A DNA stretch of 64,000 bases from Allobrachymonas chironomi DSM 19884 (GCF_000374625.1 NZ_KB894767.1:1-64000), one strand, 5' to 3'. Positions 30,282-39,693 are shown, counted from the stretch's first letter. The notes: generated by a model from the letters alone, not told the origin. Made by a program: numbers and translations.

Positions 30282-30803
30282 CTAGAGCAGTTCGGTTTGG
30301 GACTGTTCCAGATGCAGCAGGGCCGTCTTGCGCTCCAGACCGCCTGCATAGCCGGTCAACTGGCCCTGACTGCCGAGGACGCGGTGGCAGGGCACGAACA
30401 GGCTGATCGGATTGCGCCCGACGGCCATGCCCACCGCGCGGCTGGCGGCAGGCCGGCCCAGCGCGGCGGCGATTTGGCCGTAGCTGCGTGTCTGACCATG
30501 CGGGATGCTGCACAGCCAGTGCCAGACCTGTTGCTGGAAGGGCGTCCCTTCGACATAGGCCAGCGGCAATACTGCCAGTGGCTGGCCCTGGAAGTAGGCG
30601 TCCAGTGCTGCCGCAGCTGCCTGCAGCACCGGGTGCGCCGGCTGCAGTGGCACACCACTGAGCGAGGCCGTATCGAAATGCCGTTGTGGTTCGAACCAGG
30701 CACCGGCCAGCGCGTTGGCGGTACACGCCAGATGCAGGGGGCCAAGCGGAGTGGCGTGACAGCTGCGCGCGGTCAGCAGACGGGGGTAGTCGGGCAGGGG
30801 CAT
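30282..30803 (-). CDS. ogt: Methylated-DNA-protein cysteine S-methyltransferase
   Basis: The MGMT/Ogt-type suicide repair protein of 173 residues has its acceptor cysteine in VPCHRVLGSQGQLTGYAGG, preceded by the DNA-recognition helix PHGQTRSYGQIAAALGRPAASRAVG. It removes O6-methyl groups from guanine. The start at 30803 (MPLPDYPRLLTARS) is preferred over an ATG 45 bases upstream whose extra residues resemble no Ogt. It is the first gene of the minus-strand run, about 110 bases from algC. Confidence 0.92.
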   Translation of the reverse strand: MPLPDYPRLLTARSCHATPLGPLHLACTANALAGAWFEPQRHFDTASLSGVPLQPAHPVLQAAAAALDAYFQGQPLAVLPLAYVEGTPFQQQVWHWLCSIPHGQTRSYGQIAAALGRPAASRAVGMAVGRNPISLFVPCHRVLGSQGQLTGYAGGLERKTALLHLEQSQTELL

Positions 30804-30914
30804 GGTGTGACAGCAGCGTGAAGCCCGAGCAGGTGGCCAGGTTGGCACGCCGGGGGCGCGTCCAGTGTAGCGGGTCTTTTACAATGCAGCAATCAACAGT
30901 CAGACGGAGTTCCC

Positions 30915-32303
30915 ATGCAAGTAGCGGCATCGATTTTCAAGGCCTATGACGTGCGCGGTGTCGTGCCCGACACCATCACGCCCGAGGTGGCGCGTGCGCT
31001 GGGTCGTGCCTTTGGCACCCGGGCGCGCCAGAACGGCAGCCAGGTGGTGACCGTGGGGCGCGATGGCCGTCTGAGCGGGCCGGAGCTGGCGGGGGCCCTG
31101 ATGCAGGGACTGGTCGAGGCCGGTATCGAGGTGATCGATATCGGCATGGTGACCACGCCCATGCTGTACTTTGCGGCACATACGCTGTGCGACAGCGGCA
31201 TCCAGGTGACCGGCAGTCACAACCCGAAAAACCACAATGGCTTCAAGATGGTGCTGGGAGGCCGCGCCATCCATGGCGAGGAGATCCAGCAGTTGCGCCA
31301 GATCATCGAGCAGGAAAGCTGGGAGTTGCCCGGTGGCGGCAGCGTGCGCCAGGCAGATGTGCTGCCGGCCTACCAGCAGCAGATCGTGGCCGATATCAGG
31401 CTGGCACGCCCGATGCACGTGGTGGTGGATAGCGGCAACGGCGTGGCGGGTGCCACGGCGCCGGGCATCTTTCGCAGCCTGGGCTGCGAAGTGCGTGAAC
31501 TGTACAGCGAGGTCGATGGCCATTTCCCGAACCACCATCCCGATCCGAGCAAGCTGGAAAACCTGGAAGACGTCAAGCGCGTGCTGCGTGAAACCGATGC
31601 CGAACTCGGCCTGGCGTTTGACGGCGACGGCGACCGGCTCGGCATTGTCACCAAGGACGGACAGGTGATCTTTCCGGATCGCCAGATGATGCTGTTTGCA
31701 CAGGACGTGCTGCAGCGTGTGCCGGGTGGCACCATCGTGTTCGACGTGAAATGCTCGCAGCGCCTGGCTCCGGCGATTGCCGCAGCGGGTGGTGAGCCGC
31801 TGATGTACAAGACCGGCCACTCGCTGGTCAAGGCGCGCATGAAGGAGGTCAACTCCCCGCTGGGTGGCGAGATGAGCGGCCATATCTTTTTCAAGGAGCG
31901 CTGGTACGGTTTCGATGACGGGACGTATGCCGGCGCACGACTGCTGGAAATCCTGAGCCGGCATGACGATCCGTCTGCCGTGCTGAACGCCTTGCCGACC
32001 AGTTTCTCCACCCCGGAAATCAACGTCGCCTGCGAAGAGGGCGAGCCGCATCGCATCGCCGCTGCGCTGTTGCCGCTGGCCGAGCAGCAGCTGGGTGGCG
32101 AGGCGCAGGTATCCGGTATCGATGGCGTCCGGATCGACTGGGAAGACGGCTTTGGCCTGATTCGCGCCTCCAACACCACGCCGGTGCTGGTGCTGCGTTT
32201 CGAGGGGCATACCGAAGCGGCGCTGCAGCGCATCGAGCAGACCATGCTCGGCCTGCTGCGCCAGCTCAAGCCCGATGCCGTGCTCGGTGCATCGGCACAC
32301 TGA
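30915..32303 (+). CDS. algC: Phosphomannomutase / phosphoglucomutase
   Basis: The 462-residue alpha-D-phosphohexomutase has the phosphoserine loop VTGSHNPKNHNGFK (about 98-111), Mg site AFDGDGDRLG near 236-245, sugar loop GGEMSGHIFF and phosphate-binding RASNTTPVL. AlgC-type enzymes supply GDP-mannose and UDP-glucose precursors for LPS and exopolysaccharide. The neighbour waaA, 3 bases downstream, supports an LPS role. The gene is intact; the name follows family and context. Confidence 0.93.
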   Translation: MQVAASIFKAYDVRGVVPDTITPEVARALGRAFGTRARQNGSQVVTVGRDGRLSGPELAGALMQGLVEAGIEVIDIGMVTTPMLYFAAHTLCDSGIQVTGSHNPKNHNGFKMVLGGRAIHGEEIQQLRQIIEQESWELPGGGSVRQADVLPAYQQQIVADIRLARPMHVVVDSGNGVAGATAPGIFRSLGCEVRELYSEVDGHFPNHHPDPSKLENLEDVKRVLRETDAELGLAFDGDGDRLGIVTKDGQVIFPDRQMMLFAQDVLQRVPGGTIVFDVKCSQRLAPAIAAAGGEPLMYKTGHSLVKARMKEVNSPLGGEMSGHIFFKERWYGFDDGTYAGARLLEILSRHDDPSAVLNALPTSFSTPEINVACEEGEPHRIAAALLPLAEQQLGGEAQVSGIDGVRIDWEDGFGLIRASNTTPVLVLRFEGHTEAALQRIEQTMLGLLRQLKPDAVLGASAH

Positions 32304-32306
32304 ACG

Positions 32307-33617
32307 ATGCCGGTACTGCGCTCGCTGTATCGCGCCGTGATGGCGCTGGGTCGCCCGCTGCTGCTCCGCAAACTGCGTCGCCGCGGCGAGCAGGAGCCGC
32401 TGTACCTGCATGCGGTACACCAGCGTTTTGCCGACTATACGCCGCAGGAGCAGCAGCAGGCCGCGGCACATGCCGGCGCGTGGGTCTGGATACATGCGGT
32501 GTCGCTGGGTGAAACACGCGCCGCGGCCATTCTGCTGCAGGCCTTGCGCAGCGTGCGTCCGGATCTGAAACTGTTGCTGACCAACGGCACGGCCACCGGC
32601 CATGCCGAAGGCCGCAAGCTGCTGCGCGACGGCGATATGCAGGTCTGGCTACCGCTGGACAGCCGTGCGGCGGCGCGCCGTTTCCTGCAGCTGTTCCGGC
32701 CGCGCGTTGGCCTGCTGCTGGAAACCGAAATGTGGCCGGAGCTGCTGCAACAGGCGCAGGAGCTGGATATCCCGATGGTGCTGGCGAATGCGCGCATGAG
32801 CGAGAAGACACTGCAGCAGTCGCTGCGACTGTCCTCGCTGGCCTACCCGGGCTATCGCAGCCTGCGGACTGCCTATGTGCAGACAGCGTCCGACGCCGAG
32901 CGCCTGCGCCAGCTGCAGGTACAGGAGATCCGCATCGTCGGCAACCTGAAGTTCGATGCCAGCCCGGCCCCGGAACTGCTGGCACAGGGCCGGCAGTGGC
33001 GGCAGCAGCTGCAGGGCGCAGCAGCCCGTCCGCTTGCCATGCTGGCGAGCAGCCGCGAGGGCGAAGAGCGGATGTGGCTGCAGGCCTGGGAAAGTCTGTC
33101 ACAACAGCAGCGTGAGGCCGTGCAATGGCTGCTGGTGCCACGCCATCCGCAGCGTTTCGACGAGGTGGCGGCGCTATTGCAGCAGCAGGGCGTGCCGGTG
33201 TTGCGACGCAGCGCCTGGGATGAACAGACCCGGACTCCGGCAGGCCCTGTCGTCTGGCTCGGCGACAGTCTGGGCGAAATGCCGATGTATTACGCCATGG
33301 CAGATCTGGCCCTGATGGGTGGCAGCTTCGAGCAACTAGGCGGGCAGAACCTGATCGAGGCCTGTGCCTGCGGCTGCCCGGTGCTGCTGGGGCCGCATAC
33401 CTTCAACTTTGCCGAGGCCAGTGAACAGGCGATTGCGGCGGGTGCGGCGCTGCGCTGCGTCGACATGTCACAGGCGGTGCGCGAAGCCGGCAGGCTGCTG
33501 CTGGAAGATGCGCCGGCGCACCAGCAGATGCAGCAGGCCTGCGGGCACTTTACCGACAGGCACCGTGGTGCGGCCATGCGCATGGCGCAGGATTTGCAGG
33601 CGCGTGGCCTGATCTGA
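32307..33617 (+). CDS. waaA: 3-deoxy-D-manno-octulosonic acid (Kdo) transferase
   Basis: The 436-residue GT30 enzyme adds Kdo to lipid IVA. It has an N-terminal membrane anchor (about 5-22), the catalytic base E69 in AVSLGETRAA, LETEMWPELL, GNLKFDASP, PRHPQRFDEV, and the CMP-binding GGSFEQLGGQNLIEACACGCPVLLGPHTFNF. With lpxH (60179) it belongs to the lipid A-Kdo pathway. It shares an operon with algC. The 3' end converges on the rhodanese gene 11 bases away. Confidence 0.95.
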   Translation: MPVLRSLYRAVMALGRPLLLRKLRRRGEQEPLYLHAVHQRFADYTPQEQQQAAAHAGAWVWIHAVSLGETRAAAILLQALRSVRPDLKLLLTNGTATGHAEGRKLLRDGDMQVWLPLDSRAAARRFLQLFRPRVGLLLETEMWPELLQQAQELDIPMVLANARMSEKTLQQSLRLSSLAYPGYRSLRTAYVQTASDAERLRQLQVQEIRIVGNLKFDASPAPELLAQGRQWRQQLQGAAARPLAMLASSREGEERMWLQAWESLSQQQREAVQWLLVPRHPQRFDEVAALLQQQGVPVLRRSAWDEQTRTPAGPVVWLGDSLGEMPMYYAMADLALMGGSFEQLGGQNLIEACACGCPVLLGPHTFNFAEASEQAIAAGAALRCVDMSQAVREAGRLLLEDAPAHQQMQQACGHFTDRHRGAAMRMAQDLQARGLI

Positions 33618-33628
33618 AGAGCGGGGCG

Positions 33629-33988
33629 TCAGTAGCGGGCAATGCTGCGGTCGATGCCGGCCCAGGCATCAATGCCGCCGCTGATGTCGTACAGGTCGGT
33701 AAAGCCGCGCTGCGACAGGAAGTAGGCCGCATGCTGGCTGCGCACACCGTGATGGCACAGGCAGGCCAGCGGCTGGTCGGGTGCTGGCAGATCGTCCAGC
33801 ATGTCCACGAAAGCGGACAGCGGTGCCGACAACAGCTGAAAGCCCTGGCTGGCCGACTGCTGCTGCACATGGGCAAGCTGCTGCTCCCATTCCTCGCGCA
33901 CATCGAGCACCACCGGCTGCTTGCCGGCGGCACGCATGCGCTCGGCCCAGTCGGCGACCAGGGCCGGGGGCAGGGGCTGGAATCGCAT
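33629..33988 (-). CDS. Rhodanese-like domain protein
   Basis: A 119-residue single rhodanese domain. The active cysteine lies in LACLCHHGVRSQHAA, matching the CxxGxR loop of GlpE-like sulfurtransferases, and VVLDVREEWE and ISGGIDAWAG mark its ends. It probably moves sulfane sulfur, with the acceptor unknown. Its ATG shares one base with the stop codon of pcm (TGATG), so the two are translationally coupled, a common pair in betaproteobacteria. Confidence 0.9.
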   Translation of the reverse strand: MRFQPLPPALVADWAERMRAAGKQPVVLDVREEWEQQLAHVQQQSASQGFQLLSAPLSAFVDMLDDLPAPDQPLACLCHHGVRSQHAAYFLSQRGFTDLYDISGGIDAWAGIDRSIARY

Positions 33989-34638
33989 CAGAAGCGGAAG
34001 CTGGTCGGTTCCGGCACGCCTTCGAGGCGCTGCACCACCACATCCCACAGCTCTTCAGTGGTGTAGCTGTTTTCGCTGTCGCGTGTGATGCGGATGGCCT
34101 GCATGGCCGGCTCATGGCCGGTGATGGCGATCAGGCGGCCGCCGATCTTGAGCTGCGACAGCAGTTCGTGCGGCACTTCGGCGACGGAGCCGCACAGCAC
34201 GATGACATCGAACGGGCCGGTGGCTTGTGCTCCCTTGAAACCGCAGCCGTCACGCACATCGGCGTGGATGCCGGCGCGATGCAGGTTGTCGCGTGCAAAC
34301 TGGGCCAGTTCCGGGTGGATGTCATAGGCAACCACGCTCTGGGCGCTGCCCGCGAGCAGCGCGGTCATGAAGCCGGAGCCGGCACCAATCTGCAGGACCT
34401 TGTCGGTCGACTGCGGCAGCGCATCCTGTACCAGGCGCGCCTGCACGCGCGGTGTCAGCATGACCTGGCCGCAGGGCAGCGGCAGTTCCAGGTCCATGAA
34501 AGCCATGCTGCGCTGGCCCGGCTGCACGAAATCATCGCGGCTGATCTGGTCCAGCAGGCCGAGGACGAACGGATCCAGCACGTTCCAGGGGCGGACCTGC
34601 TGTTCGATCATGTTGAAACGGGCTTGTTCGGTGTTCAT
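33988..34638 (-). CDS. pcm: Protein-L-isoaspartate O-methyltransferase family protein
   Basis: The 216-residue PCMT-family methyltransferase starts MNTEQARFNMIEQQVRPWNVLD, with SAM motif I VLQIGAGSGFMTALLA and motif II PFDVIVLCGSVAEVP. This shorter branch (RPW near the start, CG in place of the usual TAA) differs from classical Pcm, so repair of isoaspartate is likely but not certain. The start at residue M11 of the longer frame is chosen on similarity. It is cotranscribed with the rhodanese gene. Confidence 0.85.
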   Translation of the reverse strand: MNTEQARFNMIEQQVRPWNVLDPFVLGLLDQISRDDFVQPGQRSMAFMDLELPLPCGQVMLTPRVQARLVQDALPQSTDKVLQIGAGSGFMTALLAGSAQSVVAYDIHPELAQFARDNLHRAGIHADVRDGCGFKGAQATGPFDVIVLCGSVAEVPHELLSQLKIGGRLIAITGHEPAMQAIRITRDSENSYTTEELWDVVVQRLEGVPEPTSFRF

Positions 34639-34792
34639 GCGTACTCCGGCATGGGCGCGCACAAACACGCCCCTGATGTGACAAATGTAACCCTTATTCT
34701 AGCGTGTCTGCTGCAGCCTGATGGGGACAGCGGACGCAATACCTGCGAAGATGCTGCCGTTGCGGCCAGCGGCCGATTGTCAGGAGGGAGAC

Positions 34793-35329
34793 ATGAACGG
34801 ACAAGCCATCAAGACCATCACCCTGGGCGGCGGCTGCTTCTGGTGCATCGAGGCCGTGTTCCAGCGTGTGCGCGGCATCGTGGCGCTGGAAAACGGCTAC
34901 AGCAATGGCGACTTGCCCACGGTCAACTACGAGGCCGTGTGCCGTGGCGATACCGGCTTTGCCGAAGTGGTACGGCTGCAGTTCGATCCGGCGCTGATCA
35001 GCCTCGAGCAGGTGCTGGAGATCTTCTTCGTGGTGCATGACCCGACCAGTCTGAACCGCCAGGGCAACGATGTCGGTACGCAGTATCGCAGCGCGATCTA
35101 TGCAGAAGACGACGCCCAGCTGCAGCGCGTGCAGGCCTGGGTGCAGGCGGCGCAGACACATTTTGACCAGCCGCTGGTGACCGAGGTGGCCTTGCTGCAG
35201 CGTTATCTGCGTGCCGAGGACTACCACCAGGATTACTTCAATCAGCACCCGTATCAGTGCTACTGCATGATGGTGGTGGCTCCCAAGGTGCAGAAATTCC
35301 AGCAGACCTTTGCCGACTGGCAGCGCTGA
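34793..35329 (+). CDS. msrA: Peptide-methionine (S)-S-oxide reductase MsrA
   Basis: The 178-residue MsrA reduces methionine-S-sulfoxide in proteins. The catalytic cysteine is C15 in GGGCFWCIEAVF. EAVCRGDTGFAEVV, DPTSLNRQGNDVGTQYRS and EDYHQDYF follow as in the family. A strong CAGGAGGGAG Shine-Dalgarno stands 3-4 bases before ATG 34793. The 154-base spacer between pcm and msrA starts holds both promoters; I could not pick hexamers with confidence. Confidence 0.95.
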   Translation: MNGQAIKTITLGGGCFWCIEAVFQRVRGIVALENGYSNGDLPTVNYEAVCRGDTGFAEVVRLQFDPALISLEQVLEIFFVVHDPTSLNRQGNDVGTQYRSAIYAEDDAQLQRVQAWVQAAQTHFDQPLVTEVALLQRYLRAEDYHQDYFNQHPYQCYCMMVVAPKVQKFQQTFADWQR

Positions 35330-35341
35330 GGCGGCCGGGGT

Positions 35342-35992
35342 TCAGGGCGCTAGGCGTTCGCGCAGCCAGCTGCCGTCCGCTTGGCGCTGGTAGCGCAGGC
35401 GGTCATGCAGGCGGCTTTTGCGGCCCTGCCAGAACTCCCACTGTTCCGGTACCAGACGGTAGCCGCCCCAGTGCGGCGGGCGCGGCGGTTGCAGCAGGAA
35501 TTTGGTGCCGTAATAGGCGGCATTGGTGACCAGCACGCTGCGGCCATCGATCACCTGGCTTTGCGGCGAGGCCCAGGCACCGATGCGGCTGTCCAGCGGG
35601 CGCGTGGCGAAGTAGGCATCGCTTTCATCGCCGCTGACCTTTTCCACACGCCCCTCGATACGCACCACGCGCTCCAGCTCGACCCAGTGGAACTGCAGTG
35701 CGGCAAACGGATTGCCGGCCAGCTGGCGGCCCTTGCGGCTCTCGTAGTTGGTGTACCAGCTGATGCCGCGTGCGTCATAGCCCTTGATCAGTACCACGCG
35801 TGTGCTCGGGCGCAGGTCGCTGCCCACGGTGGCCAGCGTCATGGCATTGGGTTCGGGGACTTCGGAGGCAACCGCTTCGCTCAGCCACTGGTCGAACTGC
35901 TGCATCGGGTCCTGGTGCGAGGCGGATTCGTCCAGCTCGGCGCGTTCATAGCTCTTGCGCAGGCTGGCGATGTCGGGGTGGGTGGTTTTCAT
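35342..35992 (-). CDS. pdxH: Pyridoxine/pyridoxamine 5'-phosphate oxidase
   Basis: The 216-residue FMN enzyme forms pyridoxal phosphate. Conserved blocks: [78 protein letters not shown] and the C-terminal RLHDRLRYQ...WLRERLAP. The start is uncertain between 35992 and an ATG at 36010; neither has a good ribosome site. It is convergent with msrA (12 bases) and diverges from the OmpA-domain gene. Confidence 0.94.
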   Translation of the reverse strand: MKTTHPDIASLRKSYERAELDESASHQDPMQQFDQWLSEAVASEVPEPNAMTLATVGSDLRPSTRVVLIKGYDARGISWYTNYESRKGRQLAGNPFAALQFHWVELERVVRIEGRVEKVSGDESDAYFATRPLDSRIGAWASPQSQVIDGRSVLVTNAAYYGTKFLLQPPRPPHWGGYRLVPEQWEFWQGRKSRLHDRLRYQRQADGSWLRERLAP

Positions 35993-36109
35993 GGTCGGAC
36001 CGGAAGTCATGTATGACAATACTTTACAATAGCCGCGATGCCGCAGTCGTGTCAGGTACCGGCTGCGCCCGATTTTCATTCCTCAACGATTCATAGCACT
36101 GGAGAAACC

Positions 36110-36751
36110 ATGTCCACGACCCAAGACAACGACAAGGAACAAAACACCGTAGTCGGCGTGCTGCTGACGCTGATCATCCTGTTTGCCATTGCCCTGGCAA
36201 GCGGCTTCGGCCTGTACAAGAGCGGCGTGTTTGGCGGCAAGAACGGCGCGGTGGCCACTTCCAGTGCCAGCGCTTCGGCCGCTGCCATGGCCGCTGATGC
36301 CGCATCTGCATCTGCATCTGCATCTGCATCTGCTTCCGCCACCGATGGCGCTGCCGCTGCCGCTGCTACCCTGGCCGCTCCGGCTGCCGATACCGCTTCT
36401 GCCACTGCGGCTGCCGACGAGGCGAGCGTGCAGTACGACAACGGCAAGGTGCGTTTCTACTTTGCCAGCGGCAAGGCCGAACTGGCTGCGGGTGCCAACG
36501 ACGCCCTGAACCAGCTGCTGGCAGCCGCCAAGGACGGCCAGAAGCTGGTCATCAGCGGCTACCACGACAGCACCGGCAGTGCCGAGCTGAACGCCGAACT
36601 GGCCAAGCAGCGCGCCATCGCCGTGGCTGACGCCCTGAAGGCGCTGGGTGTGCCCGAATCCCGCCTGGAGCTGAAGAAGCCGGAAGTGGCTGAAATCACC
36701 AGCGGCAGCAACGCCGAAGCGCGTCGCGTGGAAGTGACGATCGAGGACTGA
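36110..36751 (+). CDS. Membrane-anchored OmpA-domain protein with Ser/Ala-rich linker
   Basis: The 213-residue protein has no cleavable signal. An acidic cytoplasmic start (STTQDNDKEQ) leads to one membrane helix (14-33), then a low-complexity Ser/Ala linker (46-105) and a C-terminal OmpA-like domain. That domain carries VRFYFASGKAEL, VISGYHDSTGS, ELAKQRAIAVADAL and the ending ARRVEVTIED. It should tie the inner membrane to peptidoglycan, like MotB/Pal relatives without channel residues. The linker DNA holds five perfect GCATCT copies (36302-36331). The Shine-Dalgarno GGAG is 7 bases before the ATG. Confidence 0.85.
   Translation: MSTTQDNDKEQNTVVGVLLTLIILFAIALASGFGLYKSGVFGGKNGAVATSSASASAAAMAADAASASASASASASATDGAAAAAATLAAPAADTASATAAADEASVQYDNGKVRFYFASGKAELAAGANDALNQLLAAAKDGQKLVISGYHDSTGSAELNAELAKQRAIAVADALKALGVPESRLELKKPEVAEITSGSNAEARRVEVTIED
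36302..36331 (+). repeat. Tandem hexanucleotide repeat (GCATCT)5
   Basis: Five uninterrupted GCATCT units encode alternating Ala-Ser in the linker of the OmpA-domain protein; flanking codons continue Ser-Ala with degenerate DNA. Being a multiple of three, slippage would change linker length without a frameshift. Confidence 0.9.
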
Positions 36752-36792
36752 TCCGGTCCTGCCGCCTTGCCGCTTCGGCAAGGCCGTCCATG

Positions 36793-36830
36793 AAAAATCC
36801 CCTGGAGCTGATGCTGCAGGGGATTTTTTT
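36793..36830. terminator. Bidirectional terminator between the OmpA-domain gene and gloA
   Basis: AAAAATCCCCTG (36793-36804) pairs with CAGGGGATTTTT (36817-36828), with T-runs on both strands. A second stem GCCTTGCCG/CGGCAAGGC lies at 36763-36783 just after the OmpA-domain stop. Confidence 0.9.
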
Positions 36831-36852
36831 CGTCCGGGCCGAAGAAGGGGGT

Positions 36853-37260
36853 CTAGAACTTCTCCATGCCGGCGTCGTGGGCACGCTCAATCAGTTCGAT
36901 CTTGTAGCCATCGGGATCGACGACAAAGGCGATCACGCTGCTGCCGCCCTTGACCGGGCCCGGTTCGCGCGTGATCTGGCCGTTGGCGGCCCGGATCTTG
37001 TCGCAGGCGGCGTAGATATCGGGTACACCGATGGCCAGGTGACCATAGGCCGTGCCATGGTCGTAGCTGTCGGTGCCGTAGTTGTAGGTCAGCTCCAGTT
37101 CGGCCTGTTGCGGGTTGCTTTCGTAGCCGAGAAAGGCCAGCGTGTACTGATATTCCGGGTTGTCACTGGTACGCAGCAGCTGCATGCCCAGTACCCGGGT
37201 ATAGAAATCAATGGAGCGCTGCAGGTCGCCGACGCGCAGCATGGTGTGGAGGATTCGCAT
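36853..37260 (-). CDS. gloA: Lactoylglutathione lyase (glyoxalase I)
   Basis: The 135-residue glyoxalase I detoxifies methylglyoxal with glutathione. It has the two beta-alpha-beta-beta-beta modules: [55 protein letters not shown] and [15 protein letters not shown]. The metal ligands H5, E (in LELTYN), H (in GHLAIG) and E (in IELIE) fit the Ni-type enzyme. The start is placed at MRILH; the longer frame is not conserved. Confidence 0.95.
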   Translation of the reverse strand: MRILHTMLRVGDLQRSIDFYTRVLGMQLLRTSDNPEYQYTLAFLGYESNPQQAELELTYNYGTDSYDHGTAYGHLAIGVPDIYAACDKIRAANGQITREPGPVKGGSSVIAFVVDPDGYKIELIERAHDAGMEKF

Positions 37261-37421
37261 GGGGTTTGCTTCCTGTTGGTGGGGGAGGGTGCGCACAGGG
37301 GCGCATCATGACCCGGCTAGTGTGCCACATGGCCGGCTGGTGCATGGACTGCCACGGTCGTGACATATTGACGAATTGCCGGTTTCCCTGAGATGCAGGT
37401 TTTTTCTTGCAGAGGCATAAT

Positions 37422-37452
37422 ATCGCGATTCATACATTGAACCGAGATATCT
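37422..37452 (+). promoter_or_regulatory. Candidate operator of the ArsR-family gene
   Basis: Two short palindromes, ATCGCGAT (37422-37429) and AGATATCT (37445-37452), lie within the 37 bases before the ATG at 37459. The second ends 6 bases before the start, where the ribosome site should be; no Shine-Dalgarno is seen. Autorepression is the natural inference for this family. Confidence 0.4.
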
Positions 37453-37458
37453 GAAATC

Positions 37459-37767
37459 ATGAGCGAAGTCCTGATTGACATGCAGCACATGCAGCTGGCC
37501 GCACGCGAAGCCAGCCAGTTGCTGCGTGTGCTGTCCAATGAAAACCGCCTGCTGCTGCTGTGCCAGCTGAGCCGGGGTGAGCGTTCCGTGGGGGAGCTCG
37601 AAGACATGCTGGGCATCCGCCAGCCTACGCTGTCGCAACAGCTTGGCGTGCTGCGCAACGAAGAGCTGGTGCAGACACGCCGCGAGGGCAAGCAGATCTT
37701 TTACCGCATCGCCGACAGTCGCGCCCAGGAGGTGCTGGAAACGCTGTATCGGCTTTATTGCTCCTGA
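37459..37767 (+). CDS. ArsR-family repressor, BigR/SqrR-like
   Basis: The 102-residue winged-helix regulator has a recognition helix in RQPTLSQQLGVLRNEELVQTRREGKQIFYRI. Two cysteines, C35 in LLLLCQLSRGERSVGEL and C101 in the last three residues, are 66 residues apart. That is the spacing of the persulfide-sensing pair in BigR and SqrR as I recall them. This suggests a sensor of reactive sulfur rather than of arsenite or zinc. It is monocistronic; the target genes of such regulators (persulfide dioxygenase, sulfide:quinone reductase) are not in the window, so only autoregulation can be proposed here. Confidence 0.85.
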   Translation: MSEVLIDMQHMQLAAREASQLLRVLSNENRLLLLCQLSRGERSVGELEDMLGIRQPTLSQQLGVLRNEELVQTRREGKQIFYRIADSRAQEVLETLYRLYCS

Positions 37768-37864
37768 TCCGGGCAGCGCTTTACCAGCAAGCCTTTTTGC
37801 CAGCGGCCGGGATGTCCCGGCCGTTGCCGATTCTGTCGCAGTCGGACAGCCGAGCGGCAGGCAG

Positions 37865-37889
37865 CAAAAAGGCCGGAATCTCCGGCCTG
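37865..37889 (-). terminator. Terminator of rhlE
   Basis: On the minus strand AGGCCGGA / TCCGGCCT (37870-37877 with 37881-37888) is followed by TTTT. It sits 35 bases after the rhlE stop. Confidence 0.85.
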
Positions 37890-37923
37890 ATCTGGCAGCC
37901 CGGCGAACCGGGCTTGCAGTGAT

Positions 37924-39693
37924 TTACCAGCCGAAGCCGCCACCACCGCCACCGCGCTTGTTGCGGTTGCTGCGGCGCAGACTGTCCACGCTGGTGCGCA
38001 GCGGGTCCGGCTGACCGCCGTTGCCCTGGTTGCGCGGTACACCGAATTCGCCCTTGAACAGCTGGCTTTCGTGGCTGCGCGGTTGTGCGTCGCTGCCGGC
38101 ACGCTGCGGGTTGCGGCGGCCACGGCCCTGGCCGGCATTGCCGTGGGCCTGCTGTTGTTGCGGGTTGCGCGGCTTGTGCTGGCGCGGTTCACGGGGCTCA
38201 CGCGGTTCGCGCTGGCCGGCGTTGTCAGCGTAGTTGTCCTGGCGCTGCTCGCCGGCACCACCGCTGCGGAGGCGGTTGCGACGGCGGCGGTTGCGCTGGG
38301 CGTTCTGTCCGTTGTCGGCATTGTCGGCGCCGGACTGCTGCGGAGCGTTGGAGTCTTGCGCATCGGCACGGGCGGCATCGGCCTGGGCTGCCGGCTTGCT
38401 GCGGCCAGCCGGGCGTGCCGTCTTGTTTTCGCGCAGGCGCTGCATCATTTCCTGGCGCGCAGCCTTGGCGGCGGCGGCCATCACGTCGCGGCCCGGCGGC
38501 TTGCCGGCACCACCCCACAGGGTCTGGCGCCCCATGGCGATCGGCTCGGCCTTTTCGCCTTCTTCCGGACCGAAGCCTTCGACGAATTCGACCGGAATCT
38601 GCTGGCGCGTGAATTTCTCGATGGCGTGCATGAAGCCTTCTTCGTCCAGACAGACGAAGTTGACGGCGGTGCCGCTGGCACCGGCGCGACCGGTACGGCC
38701 AATGCGGTGCACATAGTCTTCGGAGATGTTGGGGATCTCGTAGTTCACCACGTGCGGCAGATCATCAATGTCGATGCCGCGGGCAGCGATGTCGGTGGCG
38801 ACCAGGGCGCGGATCTCGCCGGTCTTGAAGCCGGCCAGCGCCTGGGTACGGGCCGACTGGCTCTTGTTGCCGTGCAGCGCCATGGCGGTGATGCCGTTCT
38901 TGTTGAGGTAGTCGGCCACGTGGTTGGCACCGAACTTGGTGCGCGTGAACACCAGCACCTGGCTCCAGTCGTGTTGCTGGATGATGTGCGCCAGCAGGGC
39001 CTTCTTCTTGTTGCGGCCGACCGGGTGGATGACCTGCGTGATGCGCTGCACCGTGGTGTTGCGCGGCGTGACCTGCACTTCGCGCGGATCATGCAGCAGG
39101 CCCTGGGCCAGTTCGCGGATGTCATCGCTAAAGGTAGCGGAGAACAGCAGGCTTTGCTTGTTGCGCGGCAACAGGGCCAGCACTTTCTTCACGTCGTGGA
39201 TGAAGCCCATGTCCAGCATGCGGTCGGCTTCGTCCAGCACCAGGATCTCGACCTGGGACAGGTCGACGGCACCCTGGCCCTGCAGGTCCAGCAGGCGGCC
39301 CGGCGTGGCGACCAGGATGTCCACGCCTTTCTGCAGGCGCTGGATTTGCGGGTTCATGCCGACACCGCCGAAGATCACGGTCGAAGTCAGCTTGAGGTTC
39401 TTGCCGTATTCACGTACCGATTCCTCGACCTGGGCCGCGAGTTCACGCGTCGGGCAGAGTACCAGGGCACGTACCTGGCCATTGCGGGCCGGCGGCTTGC
39501 TGTTGAGCAGCTGCAGCATCGGCAGCGAAAAGGCGGCGGTCTTGCCGGTGCCGGTCTGGGCACCGCCGAGCAGGTCATGGCCGGCCAGCACCAGGGGGAT
39601 GGCCTCGACCTGGATGGGAGAGGGCTGCTCGTAGCCCAGTTCGCGCACGGCAGAAATCAGCTCCGGCGCCAGGTTCAGTTCTTCGAATGTCAT
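37924..39693 (-). CDS. rhlE: DEAD-box ATP-dependent RNA helicase, RhlE-like
   Basis: The 589-residue DEAD-box helicase has Q motif ([26 protein letters not shown]), [24 protein letters not shown] ([14 protein letters not shown]), SATF, and C-terminal domain motifs [18 protein letters not shown] and [11 protein letters not shown] disordered tail of about 200 residues rich in R, N, Q and G ([22 protein letters not shown] at the end) probably binds RNA. It should act in ribosome assembly or mRNA decay, often important in the cold. The start MTFEELNL at 39693 is the family start, though the frame stays open for about 100 codons upstream. Confidence 0.93.
   Translation of the reverse strand: MTFEELNLAPELISAVRELGYEQPSPIQVEAIPLVLAGHDLLGGAQTGTGKTAAFSLPMLQLLNSKPPARNGQVRALVLCPTRELAAQVEESVREYGKNLKLTSTVIFGGVGMNPQIQRLQKGVDILVATPGRLLDLQGQGAVDLSQVEILVLDEADRMLDMGFIHDVKKVLALLPRNKQSLLFSATFSDDIRELAQGLLHDPREVQVTPRNTTVQRITQVIHPVGRNKKKALLAHIIQQHDWSQVLVFTRTKFGANHVADYLNKNGITAMALHGNKSQSARTQALAGFKTGEIRALVATDIAARGIDIDDLPHVVNYEIPNISEDYVHRIGRTGRAGASGTAVNFVCLDEEGFMHAIEKFTRQQIPVEFVEGFGPEEGEKAEPIAMGRQTLWGGAGKPPGRDVMAAAAKAARQEMMQRLRENKTARPAGRSKPAAQADAARADAQDSNAPQQSGADNADNGQNAQRNRRRRNRLRSGGAGEQRQDNYADNAGQREPREPREPRQHKPRNPQQQQAHGNAGQGRGRRNPQRAGSDAQPRSHESQLFKGEFGVPRNQGNGGQPDPLRTSVDSLRRSNRNKRGGGGGGFGW

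Noticed and set aside
36016..36031. CAATACTTTACAAT between pdxH and the OmpA-domain gene
   Set aside because: Resembles part of the radC/pilV motif but has only eight contiguous matching bases and fits an ordinary promoter (TACAAT).
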